Below, piece by piece: positions 10,160-18,860 of a stretch of DNA of 64,000 bases (positions are counted from its first letter, which is position 1; every line of letters starts with the position of its first letter). The DNA is from Pseudothermotoga hypogea DSM 11164 = NBRC 106472 (GTDB lineage Bacteria > Thermotogota > Thermotogae > Thermotogales > DSM-5069), in NCBI RefSeq assembly GCF_000816145.1, contig NZ_CP007141.1:372001-436000 (forward strand). Reading direction: 5' to 3'. Under the pieces are notes generated by a model. It saw only the letters and a program-made list of their open reading frames with translations, did not search any database and was not told where the DNA came from. The position numbers and the translations under genes are program-made.

Positions 10160-10843
10160 TCACCTCCTCATATCCTGCTTGATTGCCTCAATGCTTTCAA
10201 CGTTCAAGTACAGTCTCTGGTACTTCTTACCATCGACGATTATCGTCAAAGGCTTTTCGAGTACTCCTTTTACCGTGTAAAACCTCAAGGCGTTCCTACC
10301 AGACTCATACACGAGTTTGTAGAGAGCTGCGACGGTCATTGTGTTTTCATTCCTGAACTCCCCCAGCCACTTTCGAGTCAGGACATGGTCGAATGGATTT
10401 GATTTCCTCACAGCGAGATTTCTCAAAAGGTTTTCAAAGCTCTCGGCACCGTTACCTAAAAGAGCCTTGGAGAACCTCTTGATCTGTTCTGAATCAACCA
10501 CTGCGTAGTATCGGAAACTGGAAGAAAGTTCGATCATGGACTCGGCAAAACTGAAAACCTCCAAAGGATTCTGAACATCGAGCAACCTGTTGTTCAACGG
10601 ATTGAACGCATATTGAGGTAACTCGATCACGTATATCATCCGTTTGCTCAAATCCACTCTTATAAAGTAAGCCTTCTGTTGGTCTTTCAAAATGAAGGCA
10701 TAATGAACCACAGGTGAAGTGAATTCGGCAGATCCTTTCAGACTGTTCAAAGACAAAAAGAACCACAGACCGAAACCCGCACCTGCGATCAAAACAGCTA
10801 AAAGCACCCAGAACAGCCCGGTCCTTCTCTTCTTGATTGCCAT
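10160..10843 (-). CDS. membrane-anchored protein, possibly divergent LCP (LytR-CpsA-Psr) family
   Basis: 227 aa. A basic N-terminus (AIKKRRTGLFW) and one transmembrane helix (about 10-32) put the rest outside the membrane. The core begins HYAFILKDQQKAYFIRVDLS, reminiscent of the start of LCP domains, and the gene follows yqeK, a position held by an LCP gene in many Firmicutes. However, the arginine-rich catalytic signatures of LCP enzymes are not obvious and the protein is short. I therefore treat it as an extracytoplasmic protein of unknown function with a positional hint toward the LCP family. Confidence 0.5.
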   Translation of the reverse strand: MAIKKRRTGLFWVLLAVLIAGAGFGLWFFLSLNSLKGSAEFTSPVVHYAFILKDQQKAYFIRVDLSKRMIYVIELPQYAFNPLNNRLLDVQNPLEVFSFAESMIELSSSFRYYAVVDSEQIKRFSKALLGNGAESFENLLRNLAVRKSNPFDHVLTRKWLGEFRNENTMTVAALYKLVYESGRNALRFYTVKGVLEKPLTIIVDGKKYQRLYLNVESIEAIKQDMRR

Positions 10844-10846
10844 ACC

Positions 10847-11464
10847 TCAGCCTCCTTCGACTCCATCTTGATCGTTCACTGTCAGTGGCCTGGGCCTCTT
10901 GTTCCAAAGCAACCAGTTCCACATTTCAACCGTTTGTGGAAAAAGAAGGTACTCTTTTTTCACTGCGTAACAAATCTTGTTTCGAAGCGTCTGAATCACG
11001 GCCTCGTCCAGATCTTGCTCTGCCAGCTTTCTTAAATCCTCCACGCCCTCGTAAACCCTTGTCTCTTCAAGTGAGTCCGCAAGGAAAACGATCTTCGCGA
11101 TCTCGCTCATGTATGGCTTTCCACTCGTGTGGGCAGAAACAGCTTCGAGAATCTCTTGATCCTCAATCTTGAATCTTCTTTTCAAATACTCGGCCGCAAC
11201 TTTCCCGTGCAAGAGCACAGGATGTGCCAGCTCCATCTCGTTGGGTTCGATCCCATATGCCCTGGCAATTTTCAACAGCTTCGATGCAGGCACGTCCCTG
11301 AACGCATCATGCGCCAAACAGGCAACCGTAACCTTCTGTTCGTCTACACGGTGTAATTTTGCAAGTTTCCTTGCAAAGTTACAGCAAGAATATATGTGAC
11401 GGAGTCGCCTTGGAGTCACCAAAAGTTTCAGTGTCTGGATCAGTTCTTCGACAATATGCTGCAC
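10847..11464 (-). CDS. yqeK: YqeK-like HD-domain hydrolase
   Basis: 205 aa. The HD motif is LAHDAFRD, with upstream His in RRLRHIYSC and downstream His residues in AHPVLLHGKVA and VSAHTSGKPYM, the pattern of YqeK. Characterised YqeK proteins are symmetrical diadenosine tetraphosphatases that split Ap4A into two ADP. The gene often sits with nadD, an LCP gene and rsfS; here it is followed by the LCP-like gene, but nadD and rsfS are not in the window. The C-terminal 20 residues are polar and probably disordered. Confidence 0.85.
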   Translation of the reverse strand: MQHIVEELIQTLKLLVTPRRLRHIYSCCNFARKLAKLHRVDEQKVTVACLAHDAFRDVPASKLLKIARAYGIEPNEMELAHPVLLHGKVAAEYLKRRFKIEDQEILEAVSAHTSGKPYMSEIAKIVFLADSLEETRVYEGVEDLRKLAEQDLDEAVIQTLRNKICYAVKKEYLLFPQTVEMWNWLLWNKRPRPLTVNDQDGVEGG

Positions 11465-11467
11465 GTC

Positions 11468-11749
11468 TCACCATCCTTCTCTCTCCAGTTCAACGATCTG
11501 TAGACCGTACGTTGATTCAAGGACGTTGCTTATCTGTTCCACCGTGCTGTCAACGACCTCCTTCGCAGAGTTCACGACGGCGATGCCTATTTCAGCCCAA
11601 CCCTTCGAATCACACATGCCAACTTCAGAAACTGAGACGTTGTATTTGCTCCTCAGTTCGTTCATGAGTCTTTTGATGAGACTGCGCTTCTCCTTCAAAC
11701 TGCTGATACCGAACAGTTTGATCTTGAAGCTCACCACGGCCACGTGCAT
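11468..11749 (-). CDS. DUF503 (YlxP-like) family protein
   Basis: 93 aa, the normal length. It carries the family signature LKEKRSLIKRLMNELRSKYNVSVSEVG. The fold is a ferredoxin-like alpha/beta domain. In many bacteria the homologue lies in the nusA-infB-rbfA region, which hints at a ribosome or translation link, but no activity is established. Here it sits between an EF-G-like GTPase and yqeK. Confidence 0.85.
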   Translation of the reverse strand: MHVAVVSFKIKLFGISSLKEKRSLIKRLMNELRSKYNVSVSEVGMCDSKGWAEIGIAVVNSAKEVVDSTVEQISNVLESTYGLQIVELEREGW

Positions 11750-11764
11750 CGACCGATTCTCACC

Positions 11765-13825
11765 TCAGGCATTCTGTTGCTCCTGTTTCCTTTCCTGAAT
11801 GATCTTCTCCTGAATGTTCGGCGGAACCTCTTGATACTTCAAGAACTTCATGGTGAAGTAACCCCGACCGCTCGTGATTCCAGAGAGCCTACCAGAGAAA
11901 TCGAGCATCTCAGCTAAAGGAACCTCGGCTTTTATCTTGGACATACCACGACCGGCTGGCTCCATTCCTTGTGGTCTTCCTCTGCGGCTCGTTACTTCAC
12001 CCATGACATCTCCTGCAACCTCGTCCGGACAGAATATCTCTACCTCCATGATGGGTTCGAGTATGACGGGTCTGGCTTCTTCCATACCCTTTCTGAAGGC
12101 CTGGATCGCTGCAATCTGGAAAGCGATGTCCGAAGAGTCGACTTCGTGGTAAGATCCGTCGAACAGTGTCACGCGTACGTCCACCACAGGATAGCCAGCG
12201 AGAGAGCCACGTTTCATAGCTTCAACTATCCCCTTCTCCACGGACGGGATGAAGTTCTTCGGAATCGCTCCTCCGAAAATCTTATCGACAAACTCGAAGC
12301 CAGCTCCACGCGGAAGTGGCTCCAGTTCTATCTTCACATGACCGTACTGACCGTGCCCTCCCGTTTGCTTCTTGTGCTTGTACTCTGCGACGGCTTTTCT
12401 TGTGATAGTCTCTCTGTAAGCGATCTTGGGTTTGCCGACCTCCACATCCACACTGAAGATGTTCTTGAGTTTTTCTATCATCACGTCGAGATGTATCGTA
12501 CCGAGACCGGAAACGACAGTTTCGCCGGTTTCAGGATCGTATTCCCACTTGAAAGTGGGATCGCTCTCGGAGAGCCTCGAGAGACCGTTGCTTATCTTGT
12601 CTATGTCCGTCTTGCTCCTGGGGTTCACGGACCTGGAGAACATGGGTTCAGGAAATTGTGGTGGAACTATCTTCAGCCTCCTGTCTTTGTGGGTCAGCGT
12701 CTCGCTAACGCTGGCTTCCTTGAGCTTCGGTAAGACCACGATTTCGCCGCAGGATGCCGCTTCTATCTCCACTTGTTCCTTTCCACGAGCCCAATAGAGC
12801 TTGCTGATCCTATCGCTCGTCCCGCGGTTCGCGTTCACAAAGTTGTCTCCGGGCCTTGCGTTACCTGAAATGATCTTTATGTAGCTCACTCGACCAACAA
12901 ACGGATCCACCACATTCTTGAAAATGTAAGCACAGAAAGGCTCCGTTTCACTTGCTGAAACCAACGTTTCCTCACCACTTTCGAGGACAGCCTTCAATGG
13001 TTTTGCTTCGAGCGGATTCGCTCCGAGATCGACGATTGCGTCCAGCAGCAGATCGACTCCTATTCCCTTTTCGGCAGAACCGCAGAGCGCGGGCACGATG
13101 GCACCAGACTTGTAGGCCTTAACAAGGGCTGTTCTGAGCTCTTCTTCGCTGATCTCCTGTCCTTCCAGATACTTCTCCATCAAGACGTCATCGCTCTCCA
13201 CGATATCTTCCAGTAGCTTGAGTTTGGCTTCTTCCACCTGTTTTGCCATGTCTGACGGCACTTCCACAGCTCTGGATTTACCGTCTTCATAGACGTAAGC
13301 CTTCATGCCCACCAGATCAACGATTCCTTTGAAATTGGCTTCAGACCCGATCGGTAAGACGAGTGGAACGATCTTGCACTCGAACGCTGACTTCACTGAT
13401 TCCAAAACGTTTTCGAAGTTCGCCCTCTCTTTGTCCATCTGGTTCACAAAAACCATGATGGGTTTAGACATCTGCTGGGCTATTTGCCAAGTTCTTTCGG
13501 TCTGTATCTCGACCCCTGAAACCGCGTTGATCACACTCACCACGTTCTCACTCACGAAGATGGAATTGATCACCTCAGCAATGAAATCACCGAAACCAGG
13601 GGTATCTATCGCAGTCAAAAGGTGGTCCTTCCACATGAACGTGAACACGTGTGAGTTGATACTCGAACCTTTCGCTTCTTCCAGCGGATCAACGTCCACG
13701 AGCTTGTTTGAGATCCGGTCAGCCAGGCCAGCTGTTTTGATCATCGAGCTGGTCAGAAGGGATTTCCCCGAACCGTTGTGACCAATCAGTACGAAGTTTC
13801 TCTTCTTCTCAGCAGCGATTGCCAT
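11765..13825 (-). CDS. elongation factor G-like GTPase (EF-G type 2)
   Basis: 686 aa with the full EF-G domain set: G domain (about 10-270), domain II, and domains III-V to the end. The P-loop is GHNGSGKS rather than the GHIDAGKT of canonical EF-G. G3 is DTPGFGDF and G4 is NQMDKE, and domain IV contains TGGHGQYGHVKIE. The altered P-loop and shorter switch I are typical of EF-G-like paralogues, which bind GTP and ribosomes but are usually accessory. A canonical fusA is expected elsewhere. GGAGGTGT precedes the ATG. Confidence 0.9.
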   Translation of the reverse strand: MAIAAEKKRNFVLIGHNGSGKSLLTSSMIKTAGLADRISNKLVDVDPLEEAKGSSINSHVFTFMWKDHLLTAIDTPGFGDFIAEVINSIFVSENVVSVINAVSGVEIQTERTWQIAQQMSKPIMVFVNQMDKERANFENVLESVKSAFECKIVPLVLPIGSEANFKGIVDLVGMKAYVYEDGKSRAVEVPSDMAKQVEEAKLKLLEDIVESDDVLMEKYLEGQEISEEELRTALVKAYKSGAIVPALCGSAEKGIGVDLLLDAIVDLGANPLEAKPLKAVLESGEETLVSASETEPFCAYIFKNVVDPFVGRVSYIKIISGNARPGDNFVNANRGTSDRISKLYWARGKEQVEIEAASCGEIVVLPKLKEASVSETLTHKDRRLKIVPPQFPEPMFSRSVNPRSKTDIDKISNGLSRLSESDPTFKWEYDPETGETVVSGLGTIHLDVMIEKLKNIFSVDVEVGKPKIAYRETITRKAVAEYKHKKQTGGHGQYGHVKIELEPLPRGAGFEFVDKIFGGAIPKNFIPSVEKGIVEAMKRGSLAGYPVVDVRVTLFDGSYHEVDSSDIAFQIAAIQAFRKGMEEARPVILEPIMEVEIFCPDEVAGDVMGEVTSRRGRPQGMEPAGRGMSKIKAEVPLAEMLDFSGRLSGITSGRGYFTMKFLKYQEVPPNIQEKIIQERKQEQQNA

Positions 13826-13852
13826 TCCTGTACACCTCCACCTTCTTCGTTT

Positions 13853-15499
13853 TTATTCGGATTTCTCTACCACCAACAGTGAAACAGGGACAGCCCTCGT
13901 CCACCCAGTTGGAGTCCTGCTCACGATCTTGTCCCTTATGACCATCACCGAAGAACTTCCACCGTCGAAGTTCATGGCCGAGTAGAATCCTTTACTCAGA
14001 CAGAAGTCAACCAGTTCATCGTAGTTGACCCCCCCAGATCCATTCTGATCGCTTATGACTATCAGGGCGACCTTGCCATCCTGCGTCGTGGCAATCAGCG
14101 TTCTGGTCGCATTCACTCTCGCGATGTTACCTCCATAGCGATTCTTTTCCTGGTTCCGATCTGGTATCGGAGCACCCTGGTACAGTAACAGGGGTCCAGC
14201 TTCAACGGCATGCTTTATCCTGTAAGGAAAGTTGGTGTTGACGACATACTCAACCGGATCGCCAGGCCTGACTTCCTGTAGGTATCTCTCGTACTTGTTC
14301 GAAATCGCCAGCACAAAACCGCTGTCTGGGGCTTTCGACGTCCAGCCCTTTGACACAACCTTGCCCTCTTCGACAACAAGGTAGATCGTATCATCTCTCT
14401 TTGGAATCGGCAGGCCGAATTCTCTCGTGAAGATGAGTACGTCCCCCAGAGCAACCGTGTTGACACCCTTCACGATGAACAAGAGTTGCCCAACACGCAC
14501 GTTCAGGTCGAAGTAAAACCTCTCGATGTGCGCCGTTCCAGCGTAAGTGTATACGAAGATCGGCCTGTCTCCGTAGATGCTCTGCAACACCTTACCATCC
14601 ACGATCAACAAACCGATCGGAATCGCGGTGTTTGGATCGAAGTAGCTCGCATTCACACCCGCTATGGCGCCGTTCCTTGCCACCATTGACTCCACGCTCT
14701 CCATCGTCCCGATGCCAGAAGAACTGATCGCTGGTTTCAGCTCGACAATGCTCGGATCTATCCACAAATAGTTCACTAAGAGTTCCTTATTGCCGATACG
14801 TTCACTCGTCTGCTGCCAGTAAACACCGTTGGCGATCCATTCCTTGCCGAGCATGGGCATCCTGAGTTCGAAGACAAGAGCGCTCGCCTCCATTCTCATG
14901 ACCATCACAGGTTCGACGTCCACGCCCAGATCGACATCGATGATCACACTTGTGCCCTCAGCCAGGATTTTCACAGGTTCAAGAGACATCGCGGAACTTA
15001 AACACGGCGAGATCTCGACAGTCAGTTTACCCTTGGACGTGCGAGCCGAAACCATCTGCTCAGAGATGAAACCAGCGAATCTTAACTTCAGCTGGTTCTT
15101 TTCAAAAACTGCGGAAACAAGGATGGGAACACTGTCAAGAAGCACAATCTGGCCGGACACCGTTTTATAAGCCTTCAGTCCAAGAATGTTCTGTAGAAGT
15201 TCTGCTTTGATGAAGACCCTTTTCCCGACAAACTTCGCAGATTCTTCATAGACGTCCAGGAAGTCTACACTCACTGTGCCGTCTTTGTTGAGCAAAATGA
15301 TCTTTTTTTCGAAGATCAAATAGGCCCTCCCGGAAACTTCCGAAAGCACAAAGGTCAATCCCAGCTGCTGCAAACCCTGCACGTCAACGTAACCTTCCGA
15401 TTCCTGCAGCACAACGAACTTCCCTTGAAGTCCCACAAGGATTTGACCCAGCGCACAAGACGCCACAACAACGAGCACGAGGAAGAACAGATGTCTCAT
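13853..15499 (-). CDS. secreted phosphodiester glycosidase-family (NAGPA domain) protein
   Basis: 548 aa. An N-terminal signal peptide (FFLVLVVVASCALG) is followed by a region resembling copper-amine-oxidase-like N-terminal (cell-wall associated) modules, then a C-terminal NAGPA domain (about 270-548) with GVNASYFDPNT, NATRTLIATTQDGKVAL and the signature FDGGSSSVMVI. NAGPA domains cleave N-acetylglucosamine-1-phosphodiester bonds or related envelope sugars. It likely acts in the periplasm. Its start overlaps the upstream pdp stop by 4 bp. Confidence 0.87.
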   Translation of the reverse strand: MRHLFFLVLVVVASCALGQILVGLQGKFVVLQESEGYVDVQGLQQLGLTFVLSEVSGRAYLIFEKKIILLNKDGTVSVDFLDVYEESAKFVGKRVFIKAELLQNILGLKAYKTVSGQIVLLDSVPILVSAVFEKNQLKLRFAGFISEQMVSARTSKGKLTVEISPCLSSAMSLEPVKILAEGTSVIIDVDLGVDVEPVMVMRMEASALVFELRMPMLGKEWIANGVYWQQTSERIGNKELLVNYLWIDPSIVELKPAISSSGIGTMESVESMVARNGAIAGVNASYFDPNTAIPIGLLIVDGKVLQSIYGDRPIFVYTYAGTAHIERFYFDLNVRVGQLLFIVKGVNTVALGDVLIFTREFGLPIPKRDDTIYLVVEEGKVVSKGWTSKAPDSGFVLAISNKYERYLQEVRPGDPVEYVVNTNFPYRIKHAVEAGPLLLYQGAPIPDRNQEKNRYGGNIARVNATRTLIATTQDGKVALIVISDQNGSGGVNYDELVDFCLSKGFYSAMNFDGGSSSVMVIRDKIVSRTPTGWTRAVPVSLLVVEKSE

Positions 15500-16788
15500 C
15501 CGATCACCTCAAGCACAGTCGGTGGTGATTCAACTGGATGTTCAAAAATCACGTATGCCGACTGAACAAGACTGAGCGCCGAATTCAGATCACTTCTTTT
15601 CGAATGATACACCTTCGCGAGCACGTCCCCTGCTTTGACGTGGTCCGAGACCTTTTTTAAAAGCTCTATACCAACAGAATGATCGATGCTGTCTTCCTTT
15701 TTCGACCTTCCTCCACCGAGCAGCACGCAGGCTCTGCCTATCGCCTCGGCGTCAAGGCGTGCGACGTAACCGTCTCTATCGGCTCGCACCTCAACGATAT
15801 CTCTGCTGATCGGCAACCTGGAAGGATCATCAACGACCGACGGATCTCCTCCCTGACGCTCGATGAACTTCTTAAAGCGATTCAACGGTTCATGTGAGCG
15901 AACCATGCTTTCGATATCGTTGAGATTCACCCTCACACCTGCAAGATCCAGCATCTCTTTCACGAGAGTGAAGGACAGTTGCATGACGTCCTCTGGGCCT
16001 TCCCCTCTCAAACATTCCACAGCCTCGATCACCTCGAGAGAATTTCCAACCATCCTACCGAGCGGTTGATCCATGTTGGAGAGCACGGCCCTGGCTTTCC
16101 TCCCGTTGCGCTTCACGATGTCCAGCATCAAGAGTGCGAGTCTTCTGGCCTGATCCACATTTTTCATGAAGGCACCGGATCCAACCTTCACATCGAACAC
16201 TATCGCGTCGGCACCAGCGGCAAGTTTTTTACTGACTATGCTCGAAGCGATGAGAGACAAATTTTCCACCGTTGCTGTTGCGTCCCTGAGCGCATAGATC
16301 TTCTTGTCGGCAGGGGCAAGGTTCTCAGTCTGGCTCGCAACGGCGAAGCCTATTTCATCAACGATCCTTATGAACTCGTCTCTTGTCAAGGATGTTTTCA
16401 TTCCAGGTATAGATTCGAGTTTGTCTATGGTGCCACCCGTGTGTCCCAGTCCACGACCAGACATCTTGATGATCTTCACACCGAAGCTCGCCGCAATGGG
16501 AAGCACAACGAACGTTATCTTGTCTCCCACACCCCCACTCGAATGCTTGTCGAGCTTGACGCCTTTCAGCGACGATAGATCCAGTCGTTCGCCAGATTCG
16601 AGCATCGCGATGGTCAGATCGTAGGTCTCCCGCTCGTTCATACCCCTGAAGTAGACAGCCATGAGAAACGCAGCCATCTGATAGTCCGGAATTTCCCCGC
16701 GAGTGTAACCATGCACAACGAATCGAATCTCTTCCGTCGTCAATTCTTCCCCATCTCGTTTCTTCTTTATGATGTCGTACATTCTCAT
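15496..16788 (-). CDS. pdp: pyrimidine-nucleoside phosphorylase
   Basis: 430 aa, standard length. The nucleoside phosphorylase II layout is clear: helical N-terminal domain, the phosphate-binding signature KLDKHSSGGVGDK, GRGLGHTGGTIDKLESI, the hinge with KKLAAGADAIVFDVK, and a C-terminal domain ending in the nucleoside-binding fold (HVKAGDVLAKVYHS). It reversibly cleaves uridine or thymidine with phosphate in the cytoplasm for nucleoside salvage. It overlaps the histidine kinase upstream and the glycosidase gene downstream by 4 bp each. Confidence 0.95.
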   Translation of the reverse strand: MRMYDIIKKKRDGEELTTEEIRFVVHGYTRGEIPDYQMAAFLMAVYFRGMNERETYDLTIAMLESGERLDLSSLKGVKLDKHSSGGVGDKITFVVLPIAASFGVKIIKMSGRGLGHTGGTIDKLESIPGMKTSLTRDEFIRIVDEIGFAVASQTENLAPADKKIYALRDATATVENLSLIASSIVSKKLAAGADAIVFDVKVGSGAFMKNVDQARRLALLMLDIVKRNGRKARAVLSNMDQPLGRMVGNSLEVIEAVECLRGEGPEDVMQLSFTLVKEMLDLAGVRVNLNDIESMVRSHEPLNRFKKFIERQGGDPSVVDDPSRLPISRDIVEVRADRDGYVARLDAEAIGRACVLLGGGRSKKEDSIDHSVGIELLKKVSDHVKAGDVLAKVYHSKRSDLNSALSLVQSAYVIFEHPVESPPTVLEVIG

Positions 16789-18038
16789 GCTTCCACTTCC
16801 CGCTCGATGGGCAACTTCACAATGAAAGTTGTCCCAACACCTACTTCACTGTTCACACTGATCTCCCCACCGTGCCTTTCGACGATCGATTTGACTATGG
16901 AAAGCCCCAGTCCGGAACCTCCCATCTTCCTGCTCCTTCCCTTGTCCACCCTGTAAAACCTGTCAAACAGCCTCGGAAGCGCTTCTTTTGGGATTCCAGG
17001 ACCCGTGTCGGAAACCGCAACTATCGCATGTTTGCCCTCTCTGGTGACCCTGACCTTGACGCGTTTGTCTCCAATCTCTTTCAAAGAAGTGTACTTGATG
17101 GCGTTGTCAACCAGATTAAGAATCATCTGCACCATCCTGTCCTGATCGGCCCATATGCTGACAGGTTCACACTGAATCTCAACCTGAACACCGTGCTCAT
17201 TCGCAAGAGGCTCAACAATGGACAAAACATAGTTGACGACCACACACAGGTCCGTTTCCTTGAACTCGAACCTCGCTTCACCGGACTCCAAGCGCTCCAA
17301 GTCGAGCAGATCGTTTATCATCCTCGACATCCTTGCCGATTCGTTCTCGATGATCGTCAAGAATCTCTTGCGCGTTTCTGCGTCCATTTCTGGATCACTG
17401 AGAAGAGTTTCGGCATAACCGTGGATGGATGTCAACGGAGTTCTCAGCTCGTGAGAAACGTTGGACACGAACTGCTTTCTCAGCTCGTTCAGCTCGTGTT
17501 CCTTCGTCACATCCCTCATCATGATGACTACCCTTCGTTCTCCCCTTGGCAGTATCACGGGTATCATGTTGCATGAGTAGTATCTCTTTTCGTCGCTCAC
17601 GTACAGGACTATTTTGGATTCCTGCGCTTGCCATGTCCTCACGGTTTCTTCGAACATTTCTATGACGTAGTAATCCTCGATTGCTTCGTATATCTTCCTC
17701 GCTATAGGTTCGGAACGCGTGATCTTCTGAGCCGCTAAGTTCGCAAACGTTATGGTACCGTCCGCTTCAACGAAGATTATCGGATCAGAGATGTTATCGA
17801 GCAAAGTCAATATGTTCTCCCTGCTTCTCTGGGCTATCGACAGTTCTTCTTCTATCGTCCTAAGTTTTTTGCGAAGTCGTTCTAAGACGTAAGAGGGTGG
17901 AGAGTCTTCAACCACGTCCGCAAGCTCTGCCACCCTCCTGAAGAATCGAAGAAGATTTTTGTTGATCTTCAGCAACGAGAGTGAGTACAAAAAAAACCCT
18001 ATCGCTGCGACTGCGGCGACGATGAGCAAGACTATCAC
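16785..18038 (-). CDS. PAS-containing sensor histidine kinase (PhoR/WalK-like)
   Basis: 417 aa. One N-terminal transmembrane helix (about 3-23), a short coiled linker, a PAS domain (LDNISDPIIFVEADGTITFAN, about 73-180), then the HisKA H-box NVSHELRTPLTSIHGYAE and the HATPase domain with N box NLVDNAIKY, G1 VSDTGPGIP and G2 GSGLGLSIV. There is no large extracytoplasmic domain, so the signal is probably sensed by PAS inside the cell or near the membrane. It is 3 bp downstream of its response regulator gene. Confidence 0.94.
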   Translation of the reverse strand: MIVLLIVAAVAAIGFFLYSLSLLKINKNLLRFFRRVAELADVVEDSPPSYVLERLRKKLRTIEEELSIAQRSRENILTLLDNISDPIIFVEADGTITFANLAAQKITRSEPIARKIYEAIEDYYVIEMFEETVRTWQAQESKIVLYVSDEKRYYSCNMIPVILPRGERRVVIMMRDVTKEHELNELRKQFVSNVSHELRTPLTSIHGYAETLLSDPEMDAETRKRFLTIIENESARMSRMINDLLDLERLESGEARFEFKETDLCVVVNYVLSIVEPLANEHGVQVEIQCEPVSIWADQDRMVQMILNLVDNAIKYTSLKEIGDKRVKVRVTREGKHAIVAVSDTGPGIPKEALPRLFDRFYRVDKGRSRKMGGSGLGLSIVKSIVERHGGEISVNSEVGVGTTFIVKLPIEREVEA

Positions 18039-18041
18039 GAA

Positions 18042-18761
18042 TTATTCTTCCTTCCCAGGATCTCTGAACTTATATCCCTTGCCCCTCACCGTTATGATGT
18101 ACTTGGGATTCGATGGATCCTCTTCGATCTTAGTTCTCAGCCTTCTGATGTGCACGTCCACAGTCCTCGTATCACCGTAGTAATCGTAACCCCAAAGCTT
18201 GTCGAGCAAAACGTCTCTGCTGAAGACTTTGCCCTCGTTCTCCGCGAGGAACCTCAGCAATTCAAACTCGAGCGGGGTCAACGCGACCTTCTGGCCGTTC
18301 ACCCTCACTTCGTACCTTTCCACGTCGATCTCGAGCCCCTTGGCTACGATCTTTTTGGGCCTTTCCTCCCGCTCTTGAGCGCTCAGCTGGATCCTTCTGA
18401 AGATCGCCTTGACGCGAGCGATCATCTCTCTCACGCTGAAAGGCTTCGTGATGTAGTCATCGGCACCCAGTTCCAAGCCGAGTACCTTGTCGAACTCTTC
18501 GCCCTTGGCGCTCAAGAAGATGACCGGTGTGTTCTTGTACTTCTCCATGGCTCGGAGCTGCCTGACGAGTTCGAATCCGTCCATCTGTGGGAGCATGATG
18601 TCCACAATGAACATGTCCACGCTTTCGTTTGTTGCAACCTTGAGTGCCTCTTCTCCGTCGTAGGCTTTGAGCACATCGTAGCCTTCACGGGCCAGGTTGT
18701 AACTCACCAACTCGATGATCGAAGGGTCGTCGTCAACAACCAAGATCTTCTTTTTCGCCAT
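18042..18761 (-). CDS. PhoB/WalR-like response regulator
   Basis: 239 aa from ATG 18761 (MAKKKILVVDDDPSI), preceded 8 nt upstream by AAAGGG. A longer in-frame version up to 18806 runs through another strong site (AAAGGAGGTG) and is unlikely. The receiver has phospho-Asp in FIVDIMLPQMDGFE and Lys in ITKPFSVREM. The OmpR-type winged helix ends TVRGKGYKFRDP. It probably regulates the long leftward operon it heads, together with envelope genes; the target is not shown by the sequence. Confidence 0.94.
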   Translation of the reverse strand: MAKKKILVVDDDPSIIELVSYNLAREGYDVLKAYDGEEALKVATNESVDMFIVDIMLPQMDGFELVRQLRAMEKYKNTPVIFLSAKGEEFDKVLGLELGADDYITKPFSVREMIARVKAIFRRIQLSAQEREERPKKIVAKGLEIDVERYEVRVNGQKVALTPLEFELLRFLAENEGKVFSRDVLLDKLWGYDYYGDTRTVDVHIRRLRTKIEEDPSNPKYIITVRGKGYKFRDPGKEE

Positions 18762-18812
18762 AATCACACCCTTTCGGGTACACCTCCTTTCGTGAGCGTT
18801 CACCATGTTAAC

Positions 18813-18821
18813 ATTATAACA
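18813..18821 (-). promoter_or_regulatory. extended -10 promoter of the PhoB-like operon
   Basis: On the minus strand the sequence is TGTTATAAT, an extended -10 with a perfect TATAAT and no clear -35. Transcription would begin near 18806, giving a leader of about 45 nt before the ATG at 18761. Confidence 0.55.
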
Positions 18822-18860
18822 GACGAATGACGAAAGGGCCAGATTGTTTTTTCTGCTTCC

